Below the pieces are notes generated by a model. It searched no databases. It saw only the letters and a program-made list of their open reading frames with translations, and had not been told where the DNA came from. 64,000 nucleotides of DNA, taken from positions 186,001 to 250,000 of the forward strand of contig JAJFTO010000016.1 in NCBI GenBank assembly GCA_021372865.1. Direction: 5' to 3'. The stretch is from Porphyromonadaceae bacterium. Lineage in GTDB: Bacteria > Bacteroidota > Bacteroidia > Bacteroidales > Dysgonomonadaceae. Both the position numbers and the translations under genes were made by a program. Of this stretch, positions 1 to 8,469 are shown one piece after another (position 1 is the stretch's first letter; the number at the start of each line of letters is the position of its first letter).

Positions 1-1
1 C

Positions 2-151
2 TACAAGTACGGATCCGTGCCCTATGTGGAAGGAGCCGTAGGATTCACCAACATTCTGGGACTTCTGCGTGTGGAGTATGTGCACCGTTTTACCTACCGC
101 GATCATCCCGATGCACTACTCGGAAAGATCAGGGTGGATGTGACATTGTGA
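2..151 (+). CDS. C-terminal end of a DUF5686-type outer-membrane protein (partial)
   Basis: Only the last 49 residues and the stop are in the window; the gene enters from the left edge. The tail contains a run reading FTNILGLLRVEYVHRFTYRD and ends in short alternating hydrophobic residues (IRVDVTL), as expected for a closing beta-strand of an outer-membrane barrel. The FTNI...LLRVEYVHR pattern is what I know from the C-terminus of Bacteroidota DUF5686 proteins that carry an N-terminal carboxypeptidase-regulatory-like domain. The function of that family is unknown. The assignment rests on this short tail only. Confidence 0.55.
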   Translation, partial: YKYGSVPYVEGAVGFTNILGLLRVEYVHRFTYRDHPDALLGKIRVDVTL

Positions 152-207
152 TGGAAATGGACATATTGCCACAAGGCTTCAGCAGAAGGTGAGTGGAAGC
201 ATGAACC

Positions 208-2358
208 ATGCAAAAAATAGCAGACAATATGCACAACCGGATAAATTTACTCAAAGAGCAGGTTACGCATCTTTGGATCAACCTTTTCTGGAAGAATCCC
301 AATCGTCTTTGGGCACTTAAAGTGGCTGCATCCATCGCCTTCCTGCTGATACCGGCAGAGCTTCTTTTTCATGATTCCTTTATTGGTACCACCATCGCAC
401 TGGGTGTGGTGGCCATGGCGCTTGGTGAGACCGATGTGCATCCCCGGGGACGAATGAAATCGGCCGGATTGTCGCTCCTCCTCTTTTTTATTACCAGCAG
501 CCTGGTTGGATTGTTGTACCCTTCTCCTCCTTTATTTTTCCTGCTGATATTCGTTGCAGCCTTCTCGCTCACGCTGACTGGCGGAATAAATGCAAGGATG
601 CAGGGAGTTACTTTCGGCACCCTGCTTATTTTTATATATACCATGCTGGGGGCCGGGAACACAGAAAAATGGTTTTACCAGCCGCTGCTTTACACCATCG
701 GGGCATTTGCATACTCTGTCATCTCCATCCTGTTGTTGAATTACCGGCCATACAGACTGCTCAAAGAGCAACTGGCACGGAGTTTCCGTTATCTGGCAGA
801 GTACATCGACCTGAAAGCAAACCTATTTCCCAGCGACCCGCAGGTGCAGATGCTGATCAGAACCCAGCTGGCACAAAAAAATACGGAGCTGGCCCAACAG
901 ATCGAAACCTGTAAAAATAATCTTTACAGTTACTCGGCAGAGAGCAGCGAGGAAGCCAGACCTGTAGTGAATCTCTATTACCGGAAATGGTTTTTGTTGC
1001 AGGAGATGCAGGAGCGGGCCATCTCCAGTCACGAGCAGTACGACCTGCTCAGCCGGGAGGTCGCTAACAGAGAGCTGCTGGAAGGCTTTGGCCTGTTGAT
1101 GCGGGAGATTGGGAAGGCAATGCATCTCTATGGTGAATCGTTGCTTACAGACCAGGCATACAAACATCCGCTCTCGCTGGAATGGACTCTCTCAGCCCTG
1201 CAGCAAATGCTGGAAGGAGAGCGGGAAGAGCCGCACTACCGCACACTGTCGTTGTTGATGAAAAACCTCACGGGCCTCGAAAGAAACCTGCGTGAGGAGG
1301 AGATGCTCAGTGCACAGATCGATGTCACTGTATTTAATTCCCGCAAACCGGAGAGCGCCCGTCTCACTTCTTTGCTCAACCCGGCACACCCCCGCTTTAA
1401 GTTTGCTGTGAGGCTCACATTGAGCTGGTTACTGGGATACGGCATCATGCAGTTGTTTCATTTCGACAAGGGAGCATGGATTCTGCTCACTTCGCTCATT
1501 GTCTTTCAACAGACTTATAGCGCCACACGGATGCGGCTTTTCCACCGTGTCTTTGGAACGCTGATCGGCGTGATTTTGGGTGTGACCCTGGCACAACTGC
1601 TGCCTACTCTTGCTGGGCAGATATTGCTCCTGATGTGCTCCATCTACCTTTTTTTCTACTGGCTGAAAAAAAATTACGTGGTAGCCGCCATATTTATCAC
1701 CACTTATGTGCTGGCATCATTCAATCTCCTTTCCGAACAGGGCATCGCAGTGATGCTTCCCCGGATCTTCGACACGCTCATAGGAGGCACCATCACTTAT
1801 CTGGTGGTACGTTTTGTATGGCCCGACTGGCAGTATAAACAGCTGCCGGAACTGCTGCAGCATGCCATGATAAAGAACAAACGCTACTTCGAGAGCATCT
1901 ATGAGGGATCCGTAACCGAAGAGGAATACCTTCACAACCGGCGTACCGCTTACAATGCCGACAATGCACTGACTTCGGCCTGGAAAGGAATGCGTCTTGA
2001 ACCAAAAGACAGAAAGCAGTATGAAGAGCACGCTTTCACCCTGACCAACCTCAACCACGCTTTGCTCTCCTATATCTCGGCCTTCGGGGTACATAAGCAT
2101 GCTGACAGGCTCACACCGGAGGAGGAAGTTTTTTGTCGCGATGTCAGCATGGTGCTTGTATATGTGATCGAATTGCTGGAAGGAAAGGCCGATAAGTCAC
2201 AACTTGAAAACCTTGTTAATAAGGCCTACTACTGGGAAGAGAGCCTGGAGGAGATGCAAAAGGATCCCATAAACGCCAGGGCAGGACTCATCTACAACAT
2301 TGCCCACGTCTCTCGTGAACTGCTTGTTGAAACTTCGGCCGCCTTGCCGGGGATTTAA
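208..2358 (+). CDS. FUSC-family inner-membrane protein (YccS-like)
   Basis: A 716-residue membrane protein with the duplicated layout of the YccS/FUSC family. A first cluster of about six hydrophobic helices spans residues 34-180. A long soluble, charged and helical stretch covers about 185-395. A second helix cluster lies at about 398-541, followed by a soluble tail of about 170 residues. Relatives (YccS, YhfK, fusaric-acid resistance and aromatic-acid efflux proteins) are thought to export small organic acids, but the substrate here cannot be read from sequence. A second in-frame ATG lies at 229, so the true start could be 21 bases downstream. It sits 56 bases after the preceding gene and 230 bases before tsaD, so it may be its own unit. 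Confidence 0.85.
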   Translation: MQKIADNMHNRINLLKEQVTHLWINLFWKNPNRLWALKVAASIAFLLIPAELLFHDSFIGTTIALGVVAMALGETDVHPRGRMKSAGLSLLLFFITSSLVGLLYPSPPLFFLLIFVAAFSLTLTGGINARMQGVTFGTLLIFIYTMLGAGNTEKWFYQPLLYTIGAFAYSVISILLLNYRPYRLLKEQLARSFRYLAEYIDLKANLFPSDPQVQMLIRTQLAQKNTELAQQIETCKNNLYSYSAESSEEARPVVNLYYRKWFLLQEMQERAISSHEQYDLLSREVANRELLEGFGLLMREIGKAMHLYGESLLTDQAYKHPLSLEWTLSALQQMLEGEREEPHYRTLSLLMKNLTGLERNLREEEMLSAQIDVTVFNSRKPESARLTSLLNPAHPRFKFAVRLTLSWLLGYGIMQLFHFDKGAWILLTSLIVFQQTYSATRMRLFHRVFGTLIGVILGVTLAQLLPTLAGQILLLMCSIYLFFYWLKKNYVVAAIFITTYVLASFNLLSEQGIAVMLPRIFDTLIGGTITYLVVRFVWPDWQYKQLPELLQHAMIKNKRYFESIYEGSVTEEEYLHNRRTAYNADNALTSAWKGMRLEPKDRKQYEEHAFTLTNLNHALLSYISAFGVHKHADRLTPEEEVFCRDVSMVLVYVIELLEGKADKSQLENLVNKAYYWEESLEEMQKDPINARAGLIYNIAHVSRELLVETSAALPGI

Positions 2359-2409
2359 ACAAAAATAAGGGTGCGGTTCACGGTAAATCTGTGAAACGTT
2401 TTTTTGTAT

Positions 2410-2417
2410 TATCTTTG
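2410..2417 (+). promoter_or_regulatory. Bacteroidota -7 promoter box for tsaD
   Basis: TATCTTTG is an exact match to the Bacteroidota -7 consensus TAnnTTTG. No clear -33 TTTG is seen at the usual distance. Transcription from here would leave a leader of about 165 bases before the tsaD ATG at 2589. It also lies inside the long open extension upstream of tsaD, which argues that the extension is not translated. Confidence 0.4.
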
Positions 2418-2588
2418 TATCTTATTTGCTTCGTGATACTCGGCTTACGCTGTTGTGTACAGACTTGCGAAGACTGTAAGTTGTGTGATGCCCGGCACGG
2501 GACCGTTACACGATTCGCCGATTCGGTCAAGGGTATTTCATGTCTCATGTGTACGAAGCAATTTTTCAAAACAATTGAATTGAGCCAA

Positions 2589-3605
2589 ATGATTACGATA
2601 TTGGGAATTGAATCTTCCTGCGACGATACATCGGCCGCGGTGATCCGCGACGGAGTCATCCTTTCCAACGTGATTGCCGGACAGGCTGTGCACGAACGCT
2701 ACGGGGGCGTGGTGCCCGAGCTGGCATCCCGCGCACATCAGCAAAACATCATTCCCGTGGTGCATGATGCCCTGAAACAGGCCGGAATTGCCAGGAACGC
2801 AGTCTCGGCCGTGGCTTTCACCCGTGGTCCCGGCCTACTGGGCTCACTGCTCGTGGGCACCTCATTTGCAAAAGGTTTTTCTTCGGCGCTGAATGTACCC
2901 ATGATAGAGGTAAACCATCTGCAGGCACACGTACTGGCGCATTTCATCAAGGAAGATGAAAATGATACGCACCAGCCTGAATTTCCGTTCCTCTGCCTGC
3001 TGGTCTCGGGTGGCAACTCGCAGATCATCCTCGTAAAATCATACGACGAGATGGCGATCATCGGAAAGACCATCGACGATGCTGCGGGGGAGGCTTTCGA
3101 CAAGTGTGCCAAGGTAATGGGGCTTGGCTATCCCGGTGGGCCGGTGGTTGATCGGCTGGCGAAACTGGGTAACCCGAAACGGTTCACCTTCAGCAAACCA
3201 CGCATCGACGGGTACGACTACAGCTTCAGCGGACTGAAGACATCGTTCCTCTATTTTTTGCGCGATGAACTGAAGAAAGATCCCGACTTTATCGAGACGA
3301 ACAAAAACGACCTCTGTGCATCCCTGCAAAAGACCATCGTAGATATCCTGATGGATAAGCTTTATCAGGCATCGGTCAATTTAAAAATAAAGGAAGTAGC
3401 CGTTGCCGGTGGTGTTTCGGCCAACTCGGGTTTGAGAAATGCTTTTGAAGAGTATAGCCGCAAACATGGCTGGAAAATTCACATTCCAAAGTTTGCCTAC
3501 ACAACCGACAATGCAGCCATGGTAGCCATAACAGGGTATTACAAATACCAGAAGGGCGAGTTTGCCGCTCCGGATGTGGCTCCCTACGCGCGGGTGTCCA
3601 TTTAA
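2589..3605 (+). CDS. tsaD: tRNA N6-adenosine threonylcarbamoyltransferase TsaD
   Basis: TsaD transfers the threonylcarbamoyl group from TC-AMP to A37 of ANN-decoding tRNAs, together with TsaB and TsaE, in the cytoplasm. The product is 338 residues, the usual length. It opens with the ILGIESSCDDTS motif and carries the metal-binding HLQAH near residues 109-113, followed by LLVSGGNSQ, DDAAGEAFDK and a C-terminal VAGGVSANSGLR segment. The reading frame is open back to 2391, but the family starts exactly at the ATG at 2589. The extra 66 residues upstream match nothing in TsaD and overlap a promoter box. It is followed 42 bases later by glnS, so the two translation genes may be co-transcribed. Confidence 0.97.
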   Translation: MITILGIESSCDDTSAAVIRDGVILSNVIAGQAVHERYGGVVPELASRAHQQNIIPVVHDALKQAGIARNAVSAVAFTRGPGLLGSLLVGTSFAKGFSSALNVPMIEVNHLQAHVLAHFIKEDENDTHQPEFPFLCLLVSGGNSQIILVKSYDEMAIIGKTIDDAAGEAFDKCAKVMGLGYPGGPVVDRLAKLGNPKRFTFSKPRIDGYDYSFSGLKTSFLYFLRDELKKDPDFIETNKNDLCASLQKTIVDILMDKLYQASVNLKIKEVAVAGGVSANSGLRNAFEEYSRKHGWKIHIPKFAYTTDNAAMVAITGYYKYQKGEFAAPDVAPYARVSI

Positions 3606-3647
3606 AGAATTGTAAAATAAAAATATACCTAGTAAGATTTAATTTCT

Positions 3648-5348
3648 ATGTCAGCAACAGAAAATTCCATCGTGGAGGAGAACAAAAAGAGTCTTAATTT
3701 TATCGAACAGATTGTAGAAAACGATTTGAAAGAGGGTAAGAACAACGGGCGCATACAGACCCGATTTCCACCTGAGCCCAATGGTTATCTGCATATCGGC
3801 CACGCAAAGGCAATCTGCCTCGATTTCGGTATCGCCCAAAACTATGGCGGTATCTGTAACCTCCGCTTCGACGACACCAACCCCGTGAAGGAGGATGTGG
3901 AATATGTCGATTCCATCATGGAAGATATCAAGTGGCTCGGTTTCAACTGGGAGAATGTCTATTATGCATCCGACTATTTTCAGCAACTGTGGGATTTTGC
4001 CGTGAGGCTGATCAAAGAGGGAAAGGCTTATGTCGATGAACAGTCGGCCGAAGAGATAGCACGCCAAAAGGGAACACCCACCGAAGCGGGCACACCCAGC
4101 CCCTTTCGTGACCGCCCCATGGAGGAATCACTGGATCTGTTCGAAAAGATGAACAACGGTGCGATCCCCGAGGGAAAGATGGTGCTGCGCGCCAAGATAG
4201 ATATGGCCTCGTCGAACATGCATTTCCGCGATCCCATCATCTACCGCGTCATTCTTATCCCGCACCACCGCACCGGTACCACCTGGAAGGCTTACCCCAT
4301 GTACGACTTTGCCCACGGGCAGTCGGATTACTTCGAAGGGGTCACCCATTCCCTCTGTACCCTGGAGTTTGTAGTACACCGGCCGCTCTACGACTGGTTC
4401 ATTGATCAGCTGGCCGACAGCGACTACCGTCCCCATCAGTACGAGTTCAACCGACTCAGCCTCACCTATACGGTGATGAGCAAGCGCAAGCTGCTTCAGC
4501 TGGTACAGGAGAAACTGGTCTCAGGATGGGATGACCCCCGCATGCCAACCCTTTGCGGGATGCGTCGTCGCGGCTTCACTCCCGAAGCCATCCGCAGCTT
4601 TATAGATAAAATTGGATATACCAAATACGACGGTATCAACGACGTATCGCTACTGGAACATGCGGTACGGGAGGATCTCAATGCCACTGCCATGCGGGTT
4701 TCCGGTGTAATCGACCCGGTAAAACTGATTCTCACCAACTATCAGGAAGACACCGTGGAAGAACTGGAGGCTATCAATAACCCGGAAGATGAATCGATGG
4801 GTAGCCGCATGGTGAAGTTTTCCCGGGAGCTCTGGATTGAACGGGACGATTTCATGGAGGAGGCGCCAAAAAAATACTTCCGTCTTACCCCCGGCAGTGA
4901 AGTGCGACTGAAGAATGCCTATATCGTCAAATGTACGGGCTGCAAAAAAGATGAACAGGGAAATGTTACAGAAGTATATGCCGAGTATGACCCGCAGACC
5001 AGAAGTGGCCTGCCCGAAGCCAACCGCAAGGTAAAAGGAACCATCCATTGGGTATCCGTACCGCACAGTGTGGATGCCGAAGTACGGCTCTACGACCGCC
5101 TCTTTATGGTAGAAGACCCTGCAGGAGAAAAAGAAAAAGATTTTCGTGAACTGATCAACCCCGACTCGCTTATCGTGAAAAACGGATGTAAGTTGGAAGC
5201 CTGTTTGAAAGATGCAAAACCGCTCGACCGCTTTCAATTTCAGCGTATCGGTTATTTCAATGTGGATGCGGACTCAACGGACGATCACCTGGTATTCAAC
5301 CGTACTGTGGCACTCAAGGACTCCTGGAAGAAGCAAGGCAACGGTTAA
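3648..5348 (+). CDS. glnS: Glutamine--tRNA ligase
   Basis: Class I aminoacyl-tRNA synthetase charging tRNA-Gln with glutamine. The 566-residue product has the ATP-binding HIGH motif at residues 49-52 within PPEPNGYLHIGHAKA, the family-typical FDDTNP, and the KMSKS-equivalent VMSKRK near residues 276-281. The second half matches the anticodon-binding beta-barrel domains of bacterial GlnRS. Its presence means glutaminyl-tRNA can be made directly rather than only through the amidotransferase route. It lies 42 bases after tsaD and 55 bases before the TPR gene, all on the same strand. Confidence 0.97.
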   Translation: MSATENSIVEENKKSLNFIEQIVENDLKEGKNNGRIQTRFPPEPNGYLHIGHAKAICLDFGIAQNYGGICNLRFDDTNPVKEDVEYVDSIMEDIKWLGFNWENVYYASDYFQQLWDFAVRLIKEGKAYVDEQSAEEIARQKGTPTEAGTPSPFRDRPMEESLDLFEKMNNGAIPEGKMVLRAKIDMASSNMHFRDPIIYRVILIPHHRTGTTWKAYPMYDFAHGQSDYFEGVTHSLCTLEFVVHRPLYDWFIDQLADSDYRPHQYEFNRLSLTYTVMSKRKLLQLVQEKLVSGWDDPRMPTLCGMRRRGFTPEAIRSFIDKIGYTKYDGINDVSLLEHAVREDLNATAMRVSGVIDPVKLILTNYQEDTVEELEAINNPEDESMGSRMVKFSRELWIERDDFMEEAPKKYFRLTPGSEVRLKNAYIVKCTGCKKDEQGNVTEVYAEYDPQTRSGLPEANRKVKGTIHWVSVPHSVDAEVRLYDRLFMVEDPAGEKEKDFRELINPDSLIVKNGCKLEACLKDAKPLDRFQFQRIGYFNVDADSTDDHLVFNRTVALKDSWKKQGNG

Positions 5349-5403
5349 GATATCGTCGAATAAAGTGTGAATGATAAATAAAGATTGATGCTTTTTATTG
5401 GTA

Positions 5404-6846
5404 ATGCATAGAGAGACGGACGACAACGAACAGGACATCACCTCATTGCTAGAGAAGTATGAGCAAATGCGTGCACTCGGCAGAAAAACTTATTTCGATG
5501 CCGATGAGTTTGCGCTGCTGGCAGAATATTACAATGCCGAAGGTGACAACGAGGAAGCGGAAGAACTCATCTCGGAGGGTTTAAAAATGCATCCCGGCAG
5601 CCCTGAACTGATGTTGCTGAGAGTGAAAACACTCGTTTTCTTTGAAATGTATGAAGAGGCACTCGATTATATGAGACAGTTGCCCGAGGACGAAGATGTG
5701 GAGCTCCCGCTGTTGAAGATTGAGGCTTTGTTGCATACCGACCGGTATAATGAAGCAGATGAGCTGATCAACAAGACCATGGGACGTGAATTGTCGGTCG
5801 ACGACCTCTATTTCTTTATTACGGAGACTGGGTATTTACTCAATGACGTGGATAAGTTTGACCGGGCCATCTCCTTCCTGGAAGAGAGCATGAAGATTGA
5901 TGAGTCGAATACCGATGCCATTGTCGATCTTGCCTATGCCTACGAGATGAAGGGCAACCTCGAAAAAGCCATCGAATACAACAACCTCCTGCTCGACATC
6001 GACCCCTATTCCTACGACGGCTGGGTGAATATTGGAAAGCTTTATTCCATGAACGGTGACTACCACAAGGCAATCGACGCATTCGATTTCGCGCTGACCA
6101 TCCAGGACGATGACATTGGTCTGTTAAAGATGAAAGCCATGGCACTCTATATGAACGACAACGCTCCCGAAGCCATCGCTATCTTTGAAGAATGTCTGAG
6201 AAAGTCGCCCGAAGACGAGTCACTGTACGAGTCTTTGCTTGAAGCCTACGATGTGATGGAACAGTATGAGGAGATGATGAAGCTCATCGACAAAAAGGAG
6301 GCCCAGTTTGGTAGCGGAGGAATCCTTACCAAACGGACCTTCGTGTACGTCCATATGGGAGAGCTTGCGAAAGCCGAAGCTTTGTTTGCGCAGATACCCG
6401 ATTCGGAAAAGGACACACTCGATTATTACATGCTGGAGGGAGAACTGGCTTTTCAGCACGACGACTACATGGAGGCAGAAGTAGCCTACATGAAGGCGGC
6501 ACTCATCTCGGAGGGTAACGACGAGATTATTGACAGGCTGGCAAACATCAGTGTGGCACAAGAAAAATATGAACAGGCTGCCGAATACCTGGAAGAACTG
6601 CTCGTTATCGATCCCGACTATCCCACCGCAAAATCGAGGCTGGCTTTTATACGTTTTGAGATCGGTTCCAAAGAGCCGTTCGACGAGATTATGGCACAGT
6701 TTTCAGATGAGGAACTCCGTGCACTGTTAAGCCTGATCATGGGGGACGAAGAGGATGATTTTGCCAATTTCAGCAGGGAAAAGATACTCACCCGACTCAA
6801 TGAAGCCCGCGAAAACAGGGTACTGTTCAAGAATATCAAATATTGA
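5404..6846 (+). CDS. Tetratricopeptide-repeat protein
   Basis: An acidic 480-residue protein built almost wholly of helical TPR-like repeats, for example LADLAYEMKGNLEKAIEYNNLLLDIDP-type units at about 175-210 and WVNIGKLYSMNGDYHKAIDAF at about 210-230. There is no signal peptide or membrane segment, so it is probably a cytoplasmic scaffold. A TTG at 5398 extends the frame by two residues, but the ATG at 5404 is the natural start. It follows glnS by 55 bases. No specific partner can be read from sequence. Confidence 0.8.
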   Translation: MHRETDDNEQDITSLLEKYEQMRALGRKTYFDADEFALLAEYYNAEGDNEEAEELISEGLKMHPGSPELMLLRVKTLVFFEMYEEALDYMRQLPEDEDVELPLLKIEALLHTDRYNEADELINKTMGRELSVDDLYFFITETGYLLNDVDKFDRAISFLEESMKIDESNTDAIVDLAYAYEMKGNLEKAIEYNNLLLDIDPYSYDGWVNIGKLYSMNGDYHKAIDAFDFALTIQDDDIGLLKMKAMALYMNDNAPEAIAIFEECLRKSPEDESLYESLLEAYDVMEQYEEMMKLIDKKEAQFGSGGILTKRTFVYVHMGELAKAEALFAQIPDSEKDTLDYYMLEGELAFQHDDYMEAEVAYMKAALISEGNDEIIDRLANISVAQEKYEQAAEYLEELLVIDPDYPTAKSRLAFIRFEIGSKEPFDEIMAQFSDEELRALLSLIMGDEEDDFANFSREKILTRLNEARENRVLFKNIKY

Positions 6847-6947
6847 TGTATCTTCAAACCGCAACGTGTCCCTGAGTAGTGTGCTACCGTGCAAAATATC
6901 AATCATTGATTCCTGACTGATTTCCTGAAAATTGGAAAAAACTGTTC

Positions 6948-7697
6948 CTACCTGAGCCGGTAGGTCAGTGACAGGTTCAGCATGGGCCACCAATTGAGTG
7001 TGCTTTTCGATACCGGTAGGTCATTTTCATTGATTAATTGGTCTAACCAGTTATTCCCGGCTTCGTTTGTGTTGGGACTTGTGAGCGTGTATTCACCCTG
7101 GTACACCATTCCCAGTTCGAATTTGAAGCCCACCCTTTTGCGGGGAATGGTTCTGCCAAGTCCTAAACCCATATAGGGCTTTACGCCACTACCCATACCA
7201 AGTTCTCCAAAAAAAGTGCCGTCATCGTTTGGCTTAATGACGATGTCCTCAAACCGATATTCAGGACTTTCACCCAATTGGTCCGACAATTCCTGGTAGT
7301 TTCTTATCAGTCCGTTTGTGGAAGCCTTGTTATTACCAAAATAAAGTCCACCCGTTAAACAGAAGATGCCGTTTTTCATGGGATAATAATCGACCAGGGC
7401 TTTGAAATTGGGTAAGGTTACCTCCAGGTCGGTCAACTCAGCTGTCGCTGTTACTTGGTAACCGCCGTATGTCACGTCTACGTCGAATTCCGCCACATCT
7501 TTCTGGTTATAGGTAAAATAATCATATCCCGCTCTCAATTTAAAATGGGGGGAAAGTGAAGTAGCGCCTTGTATCCCTGCGCCATACAGGCCCGCATTTA
7601 TACCCGCGCTCCAACTGTCGAATGCACTTTGTTGTGCTATACCAGAAAAAACAATGAGACCCAACAACACGACTGATACGCAAATTTTTCTAATCAT
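6948..7697 (-). CDS. Outer-membrane beta-barrel protein
   Basis: 249 residues with a clear cleavable signal peptide (hydrophobic VVLLGLIVFSGIA, cleavage about residue 21 before QQSAFDSW). The rest alternates short amphipathic strands with aromatic and glycine-rich turns (AGINAGLYGAG, YMGLGLGRTI, MVYQGEYTL) and ends in LNLSLTYRLR, a typical terminal strand. This fits an OmpW/porin-like small barrel; no specific family is recognised. It lies 114 bases downstream of the carbonic-anhydrase gene on the same strand and could be the last gene of that unit. Confidence 0.65.
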   Translation of the reverse strand: MIRKICVSVVLLGLIVFSGIAQQSAFDSWSAGINAGLYGAGIQGATSLSPHFKLRAGYDYFTYNQKDVAEFDVDVTYGGYQVTATAELTDLEVTLPNFKALVDYYPMKNGIFCLTGGLYFGNNKASTNGLIRNYQELSDQLGESPEYRFEDIVIKPNDDGTFFGELGMGSGVKPYMGLGLGRTIPRKRVGFKFELGMVYQGEYTLTSPNTNEAGNNWLDQLINENDLPVSKSTLNWWPMLNLSLTYRLR

Positions 7698-7811
7698 AAG
7701 GATGTGTGTTTAAAGTATTGTTATAAAAGTACAAATTCTATCAACAATCCAACAATTTTTTGTTTAAAATATTGAATATTTTTTGATTTTCATGGCCGCG
7801 ACATCTGAAAT

Positions 7812-8438
7812 TTAATCATCGAAAAAAGTCACTTCTCCGGAATCAATATCATAAAGGCCACCTTCAATCCGGATTGAGCCCTCTTTTTCCAATCGGCTCA
7901 GAATGGGGCTTTCAGCACGTATCTGGTTTATCATCAGTCGCACGTGGATTGTACTCACATTTTTCACAAACGAATAGTTCCGACCGTTTCTGTCCGTTCG
8001 TGTCACGCTCTCCTGATTTATTGCGGGCTGTATTTTGCGGAGGAGCCCGGCGAGATGTCCCGATTCTACCTGGTCGCAGGCACTCGTTATGGCACCGCAT
8101 TTGGTGTGGCCCAGAACCATAATTATTTTTGATTTGACTACATCGCAGGCATACTCCATGCTGCCGAGGATATCGTCGTTGATGACATTGCCTGCTATCC
8201 GTATGCTGAAAATATCTCCCAGTCCCTGGTCGAATATCAGTTCAGCCGATGTTCTTGAATCGATACAACTTAACACCGTGGCAAAAGGATACTGACCTTC
8301 TGAGGATAGATTCACCTGTGTGAGCAGGTGTCTGTCCATTTTCAGATTATTCCGAAACCGTTTGTTGCCCTCCTTCAGTAACTCCAGTGCGTCGGCCGGT
8401 GTGATTTTATCCTGACTTTCCTTTGTATGTACCCACAT
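7812..8438 (-). CDS. Beta-class carbonic anhydrase
   Basis: Interconverts CO2 and bicarbonate. The 208-residue product shows all expected zinc and catalytic residues: Cys58-x-Asp60-x-Arg62 (CIDSR), His111 and Cys114 (HTKC), with the family segments RIAGNVI and SMEYA before the second ligand pair. No signal peptide is present, so it should be cytoplasmic. The start lies 31 bases after the stop of the DUF4914 gene on the same strand, so the two are probably co-transcribed. Because DUF4914 resembles PEP carboxykinase, a CO2/bicarbonate enzyme next door makes metabolic sense (inference). Confidence 0.92.
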   Translation of the reverse strand: MWVHTKESQDKITPADALELLKEGNKRFRNNLKMDRHLLTQVNLSSEGQYPFATVLSCIDSRTSAELIFDQGLGDIFSIRIAGNVINDDILGSMEYACDVVKSKIIMVLGHTKCGAITSACDQVESGHLAGLLRKIQPAINQESVTRTDRNGRNYSFVKNVSTIHVRLMINQIRAESPILSRLEKEGSIRIEGGLYDIDSGEVTFFDD

Positions 8439-8469
8439 GATGACCTGTTTTAGTCCTACCTTTATACGT

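Noticed and set aside
2391..2588. 66-residue N-terminal extension of TsaD, with many Cys residues
   Set aside because: The family starts at the ATG at 2589. The extension matches no TsaD and overlaps an exact TAnnTTTG box, so it is most likely untranslated leader.
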